Notes: generated from the sequence alone by a model not told the origin. DNA of 64,000 nucleotides from Actinomycetes bacterium (GCA_027491335.1 JAIXWJ010000026.1:29176-93175); one strand, 5' to 3'. Shown: positions 46,950 to 56,781, numbered from the stretch's first letter. Numbers and translations: made by a program.

Positions 46950-47599
46950 TTTTTGCCCTTTGTGGTTGTGTCTCTGGATGAACCACCGCATCGACACGAC
47001 CCAAAGCGGCTCGCCACCTCACGGTGTTCGAGCGGACTCACGATCGACCGGCGACACGGTCACGGACATGACGTTTCGGCCACGACCCGCGTTTCGAAAG
47101 TACACCCCACTTTTGGAAAAGGTCGTCCGAACATTTCCGTGTTCACGCAGGTCAGACACCCCGAAAGCGCCGGCGTGCGAATCACGAAATCACAACCCCG
47201 TCATGACGAAGTACCCCGGTCGTGGATCGAGGGTCCGGCATTCGCGATCACGCGTCGCAAACCCTCAACCAACTCGCTCGCGACCGCGGTCGAGGCGCCC
47301 TCCCCGACTCATTCCGTAACCCCTTCAGCAGGGCAAACGACAACCCTCGATCATCGGTTCAGGGTTGATCGAGGAGGTTGAGGGTTGAAAAACGGGCGAG
47401 CAAGGCGACCACGGCCGCAGTGATTCACAAAGTCAGGAGCCATCCGCGCGCGACCAGAGGCTTTCTCGCGGGAAACGGATCGAGAAATCATTTTTGCCCC
47501 TTGACAGATTCGGGCTCGCGACCGTCCGACGACCATCGAGACACCGATGATCTCTTCGTCATCCACAACGGCCGCGAGCCGACGCACAAAGATGGTGAC
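46950..47599. other. Non-coding region between the giant gene and plsY
   Basis: About 650 nt with no convincing gene on either strand. Toward the giant gene, the minus strand has AAAGGG before its GTG and a TACTTT hexamer (47102-47097) that could start a leader of about 140 nt, with CTTTTGGAAAAG at 47110-47121 just upstream. The right half carries repeated CAACCCTC/GAGGGTTG words: AACCCTCAACC (47260-47270) is inverted at 47376-47386, and CCTCGATCA (47345-47353) pairs with TGATCGAGG (47366-47374). A TTGACA is at 47501-47506 without a matching -10. I recognise no known riboswitch. Confidence 0.5.
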
Positions 47600-48190
47600 G
47601 TGATCGCCATCATCCTGCTCGCACCGATCGCGTATCTCGTCGGCACGTTCCCGAGTGCGGTGTTGATCGCGCGCGCTCGTGGGGTCGACATCACCGCGAG
47701 CGGATCGGGTAATCCGGGCGCTTCGAACGTCGGGCGGTTGCTCGGGCGCAAACTCGGCGTGTTGGTGTTCGTGCTCGACGGATTGAAGGGTGCCGTGTCG
47801 GTCGCCATCGGCTATCTGGTTGCCGGGCACGCGGGTGCACTCGCGCTCGCGTGCGCCGCCGTCGTCGGTCACGTGTTCCCGATCACTCGCGGCTTCAAGG
47901 GCGGCAAGGGCGTGGCCACCGCCGGTGGTTCCGTCATCGCGCTCTACCCCATCATCGGCGTCGCCATGACGGCGTTGTGGTTGATCACCGCGAAGCTGAC
48001 GAAGAAGGCGTCGCTCGGCTCGCTGGCCATCGCCATCGGTTTCCCGATCTCCCAAGCGATCGCCGGCCGACCCTGGGGTGAGATCGTTACCGGCGCGGGC
48101 TTGTGCGCCTTCGTCATCTGGCGCCATCTTCCCAACCTGAAGCGGTTGGTGAAGGGCGACGAACTGAGTCTGAAGAAGAACGCCCCGTAG
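47600..48190 (+). CDS. plsY: Glycerol-3-phosphate acyltransferase PlsY
   Basis: Membrane acyltransferase of 196 residues that moves a fatty acid from acyl-phosphate to glycerol-3-phosphate, the first step of phospholipid synthesis. The PlsY motifs are all present: GSGNPGASN at residues 35-43, then FPITRGFKGGKGVAT with the catalytic-loop His just before it, and several hydrophobic helices. I chose GTG 47600 because the PlsY N-terminus (IAIILLAPIAYLVGTFPSAV) begins there; the frame is open upstream to 47378 but that part is not protein-like. The C-terminal tail ends in a basic KRLVKGDELSLKKN segment. It is convergent with the SDR gene 12 nt away. Confidence 0.9.
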   Translation: MIAIILLAPIAYLVGTFPSAVLIARARGVDITASGSGNPGASNVGRLLGRKLGVLVFVLDGLKGAVSVAIGYLVAGHAGALALACAAVVGHVFPITRGFKGGKGVATAGGSVIALYPIIGVAMTALWLITAKLTKKASLGSLAIAIGFPISQAIAGRPWGEIVTGAGLCAFVIWRHLPNLKRLVKGDELSLKKNAP

Positions 48191-48202
48191 GGAAGATCCC
48201 GT

Positions 48203-49027
48203 TCAGGGGTTCTGCTGCAGGGCGGCTCGTTGCATGCGCTCGAGGGGTGCCTGCCGGAAATCGGGATGGGTCAGGATCCAGAACTGGTTCGCCACGATGG
48301 CATCGTGCACCTGATCGGCAACGTCGGTGGCGGGAATGCCCTCCTCCACACCGGCCTTCAGCATCTCGTTCATCATGGCGCTGATGGGGTCGGTCGGATC
48401 AGCCGGACGTGAACCCAATCGATCGCTCCACTTGATGTCGGTCGTCAGGCTGGTCTTCACGAATCCGGGACAAAGCACGCTGCAGCTGACGTTCGAACCC
48501 TTGGCGGCCAACTCCATGAAGAGGCCCTCGCTGATGGCGACCACCGCGTGCTTGGTGGCGTTGTACGGACCGAAGCCGGGCATGGCGACCAGTCCGGCCA
48601 TGGAGGCCGTGTTCACGATGTGACCCTCGTTCTGATCGAGCATGATCGGCAGGAACGAACGGATGCCGTGTACCACGCCGTAGAGATTGATGTTGATCAC
48701 CCAATCCCACACGCTCATCGGACCGGTCCATTGATCGCCGACACCCGCGACTCCGGCGTTGTTGCACAACACGTGAGCAGCGCCGTACTTCTCGAGCGTG
48801 CGACGGGCCAACTCCTCGAGGCTCTCGCCCAGGCTGACGTCGACCACGACCGGCAGAACGTCGGCGCCGTTCTCGGACAACTCCGCGTGAGCGTTGCGCA
48901 ACTTCACTTCGTCGACGTCGGCCAGCACCACCTTCATGCCCGCGGCCACGAATCGATCGGTCATGGCCCGACCGATTCCGCTGGCGGCACCGGTGATGAC
49001 AGCGACTTTCCCCCGAAGATCTTCCAT
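48203..49027 (-). CDS. Short-chain dehydrogenase/reductase
   Basis: Classical SDR of 274 residues. The nucleotide-binding motif TGAASGIG is at residues 13-20, followed by LADVD (acidic residue typical of NAD preference), NNAG, and the catalytic set S-x12-YNATK. Substrate is unknown. It does not carry the extra loop after the second strand that marks mycofactocin-coupled SDRs, so I do not call it a mycofactocin client in spite of its location. ATG 49027 has TAAGAA 6 nt upstream on the minus strand, a near match to the local -10 pattern. It is divergent from the second OYE gene across a long palindrome. Confidence 0.88.
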   Translation of the reverse strand: MEDLRGKVAVITGAASGIGRAMTDRFVAAGMKVVLADVDEVKLRNAHAELSENGADVLPVVVDVSLGESLEELARRTLEKYGAAHVLCNNAGVAGVGDQWTGPMSVWDWVININLYGVVHGIRSFLPIMLDQNEGHIVNTASMAGLVAMPGFGPYNATKHAVVAISEGLFMELAAKGSNVSCSVLCPGFVKTSLTTDIKWSDRLGSRPADPTDPISAMMNEMLKAGVEEGIPATDVADQVHDAIVANQFWILTHPDFRQAPLERMQRAALQQNP

Positions 49028-49033
49028 GCCCCA

Positions 49034-49039
49034 TTCTTA
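49034..49039 (-). promoter_or_regulatory. -10-like hexamer TAAGAA of the SDR gene
   Basis: TAAGAA, 6 nt before the SDR ATG. Spacing fits the local pattern but the last base is A, not T, so this is a weaker match. Confidence 0.35.
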
Positions 49040-49045
49040 CCCCGC

Positions 49046-49094
49046 GTTCTGGGTCGGTAAACGGACGGATTCCGTCCTTTTGCCGACCCAGAAC
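49046..49094. promoter_or_regulatory. 49-bp near-perfect palindrome between SDR and OYE2
   Basis: Centred on T49070. Outer arms GTTCTGGGTCGG (49046-49057) and CCGACCCAGAAC (49083-49094) are perfect inverses; inner arms GGACGGA (49063-49069) and TCCGTCC (49071-49077) are too. Of 24 possible pairs only two fail (49058/49082 and 49062/49078). It covers the SDR -35 position and ends 24 nt before the OYE2 hexamer, so an operator for one or both genes is likely. Confidence 0.7.
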
Positions 49095-49118
49095 ATGAAG
49101 AGCGGCGGGAACGGGGCG

Positions 49119-49124
49119 TAGCGT
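49119..49124 (+). promoter_or_regulatory. -10 hexamer TAGCGT of the OYE2 gene
   Basis: TAGCGT, 8 nt before the ATG at 49133. The spacer has no Shine-Dalgarno sequence. Confidence 0.55.
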
Positions 49125-49132
49125 GACGGGCG

Positions 49133-51115
49133 ATGGCGTATCAGTACTTGTGGACTCCGTTGCAACTCGGTCCGGTGACGGCGCGCAACCGCATCGTGTT
49201 CAGCGCGCACCTCACCAACTACGCCCGTGATGGCAAGCCCACCGAGCAGCACGCCGCCTACTACGCGGCCCGCGCGGCTGGTGGTGCCGGCCTGATCATC
49301 ACCGAAGAGCACAGCACGCACCCCACCGACTGGCCGTACGAGAAACTCATTCACGGATTCCACCGCGACGTGATTCCCGGTTACAAGCGCATCACCGACG
49401 CCGTGCACCGTCATCGCGTGCCGATCTTCGCCCAGATCAACCACAACGGCGGACAGGCCAGCAGCATGTTCAGTCGTCTTCCGGTGTGGGCTCCGTCGGC
49501 GGTGGCCGATCCCTTGTTCCGCGAGGTGCCCAAGGCCGTCACCCACGCCGAGATCGACGAGATCATCGCCGGCTACGCGCTGGTCGCCGAGCACTGTGCC
49601 GAGGGTGGATTCGACGGCATCGAACTGCAATGCAGTCATTCGTCGATCGTGCGCGGCTTCCTCTCTCCCGCCACCAACCGCCGCACCGACGAGTACGGAG
49701 GATCTCTCGAGAATCGGGCGCGCATCCTGGTTGAAATCGTGGCCGCGGTGCGCAAGGTCATCGGCAATCGACTCGCTCTCGGAGTGCGCCTGTGCGGGGA
49801 CGAGTTCATCGACGGCGGCACCACCATCGACGAAGCGGTGGAAGTGGCGCGAATCGTCGAGGCCACCGGCAACGTCGACTACATCAACACGTCCATCGGC
49901 GTGGCGACGGCCAGTCTGTTCATGATCGAAGCGAGCATGCACATTCCGCCGGGTTACGCGATGTTCATCCCCAGCGCCATTCGCAAGGCCGTGGATCTAC
50001 CGGTGGTCGGCGTCGGCCGTTTCAAGGATCCGTTGCAGGCCGAACGAGCGCTCGCCGAGGGCCACTGTGACCTCGTGGGCGTGGTGCGCGGCCAGATCGC
50101 CGACCCCGACTTCGCCGCCAAGGCTCGCGCCGGTGCCACCGACGAGATTCGACTGTGCCTCAGCTGCAATCAGGAGTGCGTCGGACGCATGGGCCTCAAT
50201 CGTTGGCTCGGTTGCATCGAGAACCCGCGCACCGGTCGCGAACACGAATGGCTCGTCGATGGTCACGTGTCGCTCTCCGCGAAGCCCAAGTCCGTGATGG
50301 TCGCCGGCGCGGGTCCGGCCGGATTGCAGGCCGCCATCGCGGCCGCGCGAAACGGTCACCGAGTCACCGTGTACGAAAAGGAAACGGTCGCCGGAGGTCA
50401 GGTGCGCATCGCGGCCAGCGTTCCGAATCGAGCCGAGTTCGGTGACATGATCCGCAACCAGCTGGCCGAGTGCAAGCGCCTCGGTGTGGAGATCGTCTAC
50501 GGCAGTGGTGTCTGGCCCGGCCTCGTGGAAGAGAAGCGACCCGATCATGTGATCGTGGCCACCGGTGCCGAGCCTTCGCGCCCGTGGTGGGTGGCCGATC
50601 CCGAAACCGACGAGAGTGCACGACGCGTGTGCGACGTTCGCAACGTTCTCGACGGATCTGCTCCTTTGGGTGGACCGCGCGAGGGCGAATCCGTGGTGAT
50701 CATCGACGAAATCGGATTCCACCACGCCACATCGACCGCCGACGTGTTGTCCGATCGCGGCTGCGCGGTCGAGATCGTGACGCCGGGAATGGTTGTCGGT
50801 CAGGATCTCGGCATCACGCTCGACATGGAGACGTGGTGGATGCGCGCGAGCGCCAAGGGCATCGTTCAGAGCACCGATCTGGTGCCGATGGGCTTCGCCA
50901 ACGGCGAATTGACCTTGCTCCATCATCCCACCGGCGCGAACCAAACGCGCCGACCCGACTGGGTGGTTTTGGCGGTTCCGCCGAATCCGGTGGAGTGGCT
51001 CTACAACGACCTGAAGGCCGCCGGAGTCAGCGTGGAGCGTGTGGGCGACTGCGTGGCTCCGCGTCGTGCCCACGCCGCCGTCGTCGACGGCGAGCGCGCC
51101 GGCTCGGGTGTGTGA
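49133..51115 (+). CDS. Mycofactocin-associated FadH/OYE-family oxidoreductase 2
   Basis: A 660-residue FMN/[4Fe-4S]/FAD enzyme. The TIM barrel starts with LWTPLQLGPVTARNRIVFSAHLTN, and FLSPATNRRTDEYGGSLENR is the classic OYE signature. The cluster site is C342-x2-C345-x3-C349-x11-C361. The second half has MVAGAGPAGLQAAIAAAR and EKETVAGGQVR, a complete FAD-binding region. Compared with FadH, the HxxHGYL active-site motif reads QCSHSSI, so Tyr is Ser as in paralogue 1. The substrate is unknown; electrons would flow NAD(P)H-FAD-FeS-FMN or the reverse. It stands alone as a transcription unit between two halves of the mycofactocin locus. Confidence 0.88.
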   Translation: MAYQYLWTPLQLGPVTARNRIVFSAHLTNYARDGKPTEQHAAYYAARAAGGAGLIITEEHSTHPTDWPYEKLIHGFHRDVIPGYKRITDAVHRHRVPIFAQINHNGGQASSMFSRLPVWAPSAVADPLFREVPKAVTHAEIDEIIAGYALVAEHCAEGGFDGIELQCSHSSIVRGFLSPATNRRTDEYGGSLENRARILVEIVAAVRKVIGNRLALGVRLCGDEFIDGGTTIDEAVEVARIVEATGNVDYINTSIGVATASLFMIEASMHIPPGYAMFIPSAIRKAVDLPVVGVGRFKDPLQAERALAEGHCDLVGVVRGQIADPDFAAKARAGATDEIRLCLSCNQECVGRMGLNRWLGCIENPRTGREHEWLVDGHVSLSAKPKSVMVAGAGPAGLQAAIAAARNGHRVTVYEKETVAGGQVRIAASVPNRAEFGDMIRNQLAECKRLGVEIVYGSGVWPGLVEEKRPDHVIVATGAEPSRPWWVADPETDESARRVCDVRNVLDGSAPLGGPREGESVVIIDEIGFHHATSTADVLSDRGCAVEIVTPGMVVGQDLGITLDMETWWMRASAKGIVQSTDLVPMGFANGELTLLHHPTGANQTRRPDWVVLAVPPNPVEWLYNDLKAAGVSVERVGDCVAPRRAHAAVVDGERAGSGV

Positions 51116-51154
51116 ACAGTCGGTGAACCGTCGCTCCGGCTGACAGTTTCGAAT

Positions 51155-51168
51155 CTTCGTCGACGAAG
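51155..51168. promoter_or_regulatory. 14-bp perfect palindrome upstream of the DUF4082 gene
   Basis: CTTCGTCGACGAAG, ending 9 nt before the TAGCGT hexamer. Its position over the -35 region suggests a regulator site; chance is possible. Confidence 0.35.
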
Positions 51169-51177
51169 TGCCCTGAT

Positions 51178-51183
51178 TAGCGT
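51178..51183 (+). promoter_or_regulatory. -10 hexamer TAGCGT of the DUF4082 gene
   Basis: TAGCGT exactly 6 nt before ATG 51190. It decides this start over the TTG at 51184 and the GTG at 51193. Confidence 0.55.
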
Positions 51184-51189
51184 TTGGGC

Positions 51190-53057
<1,868 letters not shown>

Positions 53058-53070
<13 letters not shown>

Positions 53071-53444
53071 CCGTCGTCCCCCTCGGGGATCTTGCCGATC
53101 TGACAGATGCAGAACTCATTGCCTTCCGGATCGGCGAGAACCATCCATTGCGTCTTGTGTTCCTGAATGGGGCGACGATCATTGAGCAAGACCGCGCCGA
53201 GTGCCTCGATACGGCGCGCCTCGGCTCGAATGTCGACAGCCTCCAGATCGAAGTGCACGCGATTCTTCGCGGCCTTCGGTTCTTCCACTTCTTGCAGGAT
53301 CAACTTCGGTCCACCAGAAGGATCCTTCAGAGCGCGATACGAGCCCGCCGAACCCTGAAGTTCGAAGCCCAACGCCCCGGCCCAGAAGGTCGCCAAAGAA
53401 TCGGCGTCGTTGCAGTCGATCACGATTTCACGAATGGTGGGCAT
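53058..53444 (-). CDS. VOC-family (glyoxalase-like) protein
   Basis: A 128-residue vicinal-oxygen-chelate fold protein made of two beta-alpha-beta-beta-beta units: IREIVIDCNDADSLATFWAGALGFEL and RVHFDLEAVDIRAEARRIEALG, ending WMVLADPEGNEFCI. Members are metal-dependent lyases, isomerases or dioxygenases, or binding proteins for antibiotics. This one belongs to the small unassigned bacterial group annotated as glyoxalase-like. ATG 53444 has TAGTTT exactly 6 nt upstream. It is divergent from the DedA gene. Confidence 0.85.
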
Positions 53445-53450
53445 GATCGC

Positions 53451-53456
53451 AAACTA
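53451..53456 (-). promoter_or_regulatory. -10 hexamer TAGTTT of the VOC gene
   Basis: TAGTTT on the minus strand, exactly 6 nt before the ATG at 53444; predicts a leaderless mRNA. Confidence 0.55.
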
Positions 53457-53501
53457 GACCGAATCGCGGTCGATTGCGGCACCCCGAACGGCGGGCACAA
53501 C

Positions 53502-53507
53502 TAGAGT
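53502..53507 (+). promoter_or_regulatory. -10 hexamer TAGAGT of the DedA gene
   Basis: TAGAGT exactly 6 nt before ATG 53514; predicts a leaderless mRNA. Confidence 0.55.
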
Positions 53508-53513
53508 CCACCC

Positions 53514-54146
53514 ATGCTCGCGGCGTGGGGCCCCATCAACGACATGACCGATTGGCTCAACGATGTGGCCGGCAACTGGTGGTTCCTCGCGGTCATCTTC
53601 GTGATCGCGTTACTCGACTCGGTGATTCCGATCGTGCCCAGCGAGACCACGGTCATCATCGGAGGCGTCGCCGCCAGTGGTGCCGGTGACGCGCCGTATC
53701 CGGTGGTGTTCGTCATCGCCGTGGCCGCGGCCGGAGCGTTCTGTGGCGACAATCTGAGCTATCAGATCGGGTTACGGGCCAGCGGTTTGGTTCAACGCCG
53801 AGCCGCCAAGAAGGAGTCCACCGCCAAGAAGTTGGCCTGGGCCCACGAACAGATCGAGGAGCGTGGTGGATTGCTCCTGATCACGGCCCGATTCATTCCC
53901 GGCGGGCGCACACTTCTCACGTTGTCGTCGGGCCTCACACGACAGTCGCAACGTTGGTTCGCCTCGTGGGTCGCGGTGGCCGCCATGATCTGGGCGAGTT
54001 ACGCCGCGATCCTCGGTTACAGCTTCGGCACGAAGTTCGAGGACGATCACACCACCGCGTTCCTGCTGGCTTTCGGTGCCGCTCTCAGCATCACGGTGCT
54101 CATCGAGGTCGTTCGGTTCGCCCGCAAGAAGTTCGCGACCGACTGA
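53514..54146 (+). CDS. DedA family membrane protein
   Basis: A 210-residue integral membrane protein of the DedA/VTT superfamily, which includes undecaprenyl-phosphate and phosphatidylethanolamine flippases. Typical features are the early IPSE-like motif (IPIVPSETTVI), the GAFCGDNLSYQIG segment, and ARFIPGGRTLLTLSSGLTRQ with the conserved Arg and Pro of the re-entrant region. Four to five hydrophobic segments are visible. Expected role is lipid-carrier or lipid translocation in the cytoplasmic membrane. Confidence 0.9.
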   Translation: MLAAWGPINDMTDWLNDVAGNWWFLAVIFVIALLDSVIPIVPSETTVIIGGVAASGAGDAPYPVVFVIAVAAAGAFCGDNLSYQIGLRASGLVQRRAAKKESTAKKLAWAHEQIEERGGLLLITARFIPGGRTLLTLSSGLTRQSQRWFASWVAVAAMIWASYAAILGYSFGTKFEDDHTTAFLLAFGAALSITVLIEVVRFARKKFATD

Positions 54147-54166
54147 CCCGACACGGTGGGGGTTTC

Positions 54167-54180
54167 CCCGGGTACCCGGG
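54167..54180. promoter_or_regulatory. 14-bp perfect palindrome upstream of fixB
   Basis: CCCGGGTACCCGGG, ending 2 nt before the TAATCT hexamer of fixB. It covers the spacer and -35 side of that promoter and is a candidate operator for the fix-mft operon. Confidence 0.45.
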
Positions 54181-54182
54181 CG

Positions 54183-54188
54183 TAATCT
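54183..54188 (+). promoter_or_regulatory. -10 hexamer TAATCT of the fixBCXA-mftEF operon
   Basis: TAATCT, 9 nt before the fixB ATG. GAGAG in the spacer is a weak ribosome site, so the mRNA may be leaderless or nearly so. Confidence 0.5.
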
Positions 54189-54197
54189 GAGAGCGTC

Positions 54198-55136
54198 ATG
54201 ATCGCCGTGATCCCCGTTCGAGATGGTGTGGCTCCCGCTGGCGCCGATGAGGCGATCGGTGAGGCCAATGGCGAGGCCGTCTTCATCGGTTCTCGGGCCG
54301 ACGTGGCCGCCAAGGATCTGACCGACTACGGCGTTCGCTTTTGGACCATCGAGGCCGAACTCGAACCGCACGCCGTCGCCATCGACGTCGCGCACGCGCT
54401 CTCCACGCTGGGTCGAACCGACTCGATCGTGTTGCCGGCCAGTCCCGACGGACGCGACCTCGCACCCCATATCGCGCATCGCTTGGGGCGAACGTTGTTC
54501 GCCGGAGCCATCACGATCTCCGACGAGCGCGTGAGCGTGTCCGTGCGCGGTGGGCTCGCCATCGCCGATCACCAACCCTCGGGACCGTTCGTGGCCACCC
54601 TTCAACTCGGCGTTCGGGGGTCCGAGCGCGACGAACGCGAGACGATCATCGAGGCCCTTTCGTCCATCATCGCTTCGTCAGGGGTCGTTTCGTCCGCCGC
54701 GTCGGTTTCGTCGGCGGTGCGCAGCGATGGAGTGCTCCCCCCGGACGTGTCCACCATGGATCTGGCCGAGGCGCCGCGCATTCTCGGTGGTGGTGCCGGA
54801 CTCAGCGACGGCCCGGCGTTCGATCTTCTCGGTCGGGTCGCGGTGGCGTTGCAGGCCTCCATGGGCGTGACTCGCGTCATCACCGATCGTGGGTGGGCGT
54901 CGCACGAGCGTCAGATCGGCACCACCGGAGTGGTGGTGGATCCCGATCTGTACATCTCCTTCGGAGTGAGCGGTGCGGTTCAACACACCAGTGGCCTCGG
55001 CCAACCCGAGCACATCATCAGCGTCAACACCGACGCGCATTGTCCGATGATGCAGATGTCGGATCTCGCGATCGTGAGCGACGCCAACGAAGTCTTGCGG
55101 GAACTGGCGTCGCGTTTGGCGGTGGAACGATCATGA
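54198..55136 (+). CDS. fixB: Mycofactocin-associated electron transfer flavoprotein, alpha subunit (FixB-like)
   Basis: A 312-residue ETF alpha subunit. The C-terminal FAD-binding domain is clear: GGGAGLSDG, IGTTGVVVDPDLYISFGVSG and GLGQPEHIISVNTDAHCPMM, then LAIVSDANEVLREL. It forms a heterodimer with the beta subunit encoded downstream and passes electrons to FixC. The N-terminal half is short and diverged from typical EtfA. Its stop codon overlaps the fixC start (ATGA). Its place among mycofactocin genes suggests it takes electrons ultimately from mycofactocin-linked dehydrogenases; this is inference. Confidence 0.9.
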   Translation: MIAVIPVRDGVAPAGADEAIGEANGEAVFIGSRADVAAKDLTDYGVRFWTIEAELEPHAVAIDVAHALSTLGRTDSIVLPASPDGRDLAPHIAHRLGRTLFAGAITISDERVSVSVRGGLAIADHQPSGPFVATLQLGVRGSERDERETIIEALSSIIASSGVVSSAASVSSAVRSDGVLPPDVSTMDLAEAPRILGGGAGLSDGPAFDLLGRVAVALQASMGVTRVITDRGWASHERQIGTTGVVVDPDLYISFGVSGAVQHTSGLGQPEHIISVNTDAHCPMMQMSDLAIVSDANEVLRELASRLAVERS

Positions 55137-56452
55137 TGACGTCGCCCACCCAACACGATGCCGACATCATCGTCGTCGGTGCCGGACCGGCCGGTTCGTG
55201 CGCGGCGATCGCGGCCGCGCGCGCGGGCAAGTCCGTCATCCTCATCGAACGCGGACCATTCCCCGGTTCGAAGAACATGTACGGCGGCGTCGTGTATCCG
55301 CGGATCCTCGACGAACTCGTTCCCTCCTGGTGGGAAACCATGCCGGTTCAGCGTTGGGTGGTGAAGCGTTCGACGATGCTGTTGTCCGACTCCGGCGCGC
55401 TGAACATCGACTTCCGCGCGAACTCCTGGGGTGCACCGCCGTACAACGGGGCCACCGCGTACCGCCCCGACTTCGACAATTGGCTCGCGAATCACGCGGT
55501 CGAAGCCGGCGCGCGTTTGGTCTGTTCCACCACCGTCACGGGTTTGCTACGGGACTCGAACGGCCGAATCCAAGGGGTGAGCACCGATCGTCCCGACGGA
55601 GACTTGCACGCTCCGATCGTCATCGCCTGCGATGGCGTGAACAGTTTTCTCGCCAAGCAGTCGGGGTTGTACCCGCACACCGACGCCTCGAACTTCACCC
55701 TCGGAGTGAAGGAAACGTTGGCGTTGCCCAAGCACGTGATCGACGAACGATTCGGCGTGCGCGACAATCTTGGTGTCGACATCGAAATCCTCGGTGGCAC
55801 GAGCGGCGTGAACGGTGGTGGATTCATCTACACCAATCTCGACACCATCGCGCTCGGTGTGGTGTTGAAGCTTCCGAAGTTGGCCGCGCAACAGAAGCGT
55901 CCCGAGCAGATCATCGCCGAACTCAAGCGTCACCCCGCCATCGCCCCACTGATCGAGGGCGCCGAGGTGAAGGAGTATTCGGCGCACGTCATCCCCGAGG
56001 CCGGTCTCGACATGATGCCCACGATGGTCGCCGACGGCATGCTCGTGGCCGGTGACGCGGCCGCGATGTGTTTGGCCGCCGGCATTTGGCTGGAGGGCGT
56101 CAACTTCGCCATGGCCAGCGGTATGTACGCCGGTCAGGCCGCCGCCGAGGCGATCGCCAAGAACGACGTGTCGTCTCGTGGATTGTCCGGCTACACCGAC
56201 CGGCTCGAGAAGTCCTTCGTGTTGCGCGATCACAGGAAGCTGCGCAAGGTTCCTCATCTCGTGCTGTCGGATCGGGTTCAACACAAGTACCCGGCATTCG
56301 TGGCCGGAGTCGTCGAGCGGGTGTTCCGGGTCGACAATCCGCATCCGAAGCCCGGTGTGCGTCGGATCGTGCGCGAGGAGCGCAAGAAGGCCGGCATCGG
56401 ACTGCTGGACCTGTTGCGCGACGGCTGGACCGGCATGAGAGGATTCGGCTGA
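55133..56452 (+). CDS. fixC: FixC-like ETF:quinone oxidoreductase flavoprotein
   Basis: A 439-residue FAD-dependent oxidoreductase of the FixC/ETF-QO group, which accepts electrons from ETF and, with FixX, reduces quinone. The FAD dinucleotide motif VGAGPAGSCAA is at about residues 15-25, followed by IERG, the conserved GGVVYPRIL segment and the second FAD contact LVAGDAAAM. The C-terminal amphipathic region may contact the membrane. ATG 55133 overlaps fixB by 4 nt; a second ATG follows directly. The end overlaps fixX by 1 nt (TGATG). Confidence 0.92.
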   Translation: MMTSPTQHDADIIVVGAGPAGSCAAIAAARAGKSVILIERGPFPGSKNMYGGVVYPRILDELVPSWWETMPVQRWVVKRSTMLLSDSGALNIDFRANSWGAPPYNGATAYRPDFDNWLANHAVEAGARLVCSTTVTGLLRDSNGRIQGVSTDRPDGDLHAPIVIACDGVNSFLAKQSGLYPHTDASNFTLGVKETLALPKHVIDERFGVRDNLGVDIEILGGTSGVNGGGFIYTNLDTIALGVVLKLPKLAAQQKRPEQIIAELKRHPAIAPLIEGAEVKEYSAHVIPEAGLDMMPTMVADGMLVAGDAAAMCLAAGIWLEGVNFAMASGMYAGQAAAEAIAKNDVSSRGLSGYTDRLEKSFVLRDHRKLRKVPHLVLSDRVQHKYPAFVAGVVERVFRVDNPHPKPGVRRIVREERKKAGIGLLDLLRDGWTGMRGFG

Positions 56453-56772
56453 TGAGCTCCACCGCCCGCATCGAACGCGACAACGCGTGGCCCGAGATCT
56501 CCTTCGAGGAGCGCATCGGCACCGCCGAGTTTCGTATCCACGAAAAGGCTCACATCACCGTCAACGGCGATTCGTGTCGCGGATGCACGACGCGCGAATG
56601 CGTGGTGGCGTGCCCGGCCAATTTGTTCGTGCCCACCAGTGACGGCGGAATCCTCTTCAACTACGAGAACTGTTTCGAATGCGGAACGTGCTATCTGGTG
56701 TGCAACAAAGAAGGCGCCATCAGCTGGACCTACCCCGAAGGCGGCTACGGCATCGTCTTCCATCGCACCTGA
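56452..56772 (+). CDS. fixX: FixX-like ferredoxin
   Basis: A 106-residue iron-sulfur protein that partners FixC. It carries CRGCTTRECVVACP and CFECGTCYLVC, ligands for ferredoxin-type [4Fe-4S] binding, in the FixX context FNYENCFECGTCYLVC and a C-terminal WTYPEGGYGIVF typical of FixX. ATG 56452 overlaps the fixC stop. fixA starts 9 nt downstream. Confidence 0.92.
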   Translation: MSSTARIERDNAWPEISFEERIGTAEFRIHEKAHITVNGDSCRGCTTRECVVACPANLFVPTSDGGILFNYENCFECGTCYLVCNKEGAISWTYPEGGYGIVFHRT

Positions 56773-56781
56773 TCCTCGACC

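Noticed and set aside
47330..47338. AGGGCAAAC, resembling the start of a GEMM-I c-di-GMP riboswitch
   Set aside because: The second conserved block (GACGCAAAGCC) and the tetraloop-receptor stems are missing downstream.
47501..47506. Perfect TTGACA as a -35 for plsY
   Set aside because: No TANNNT hexamer follows at 16-18 nt, and the genes here mostly rely on the start-proximal hexamer.
48203..49027. SDR as a mycofactocin-coupled SDR
   Set aside because: It lacks the extra loop after the second beta strand that marks that family and looks like a classical SDR.
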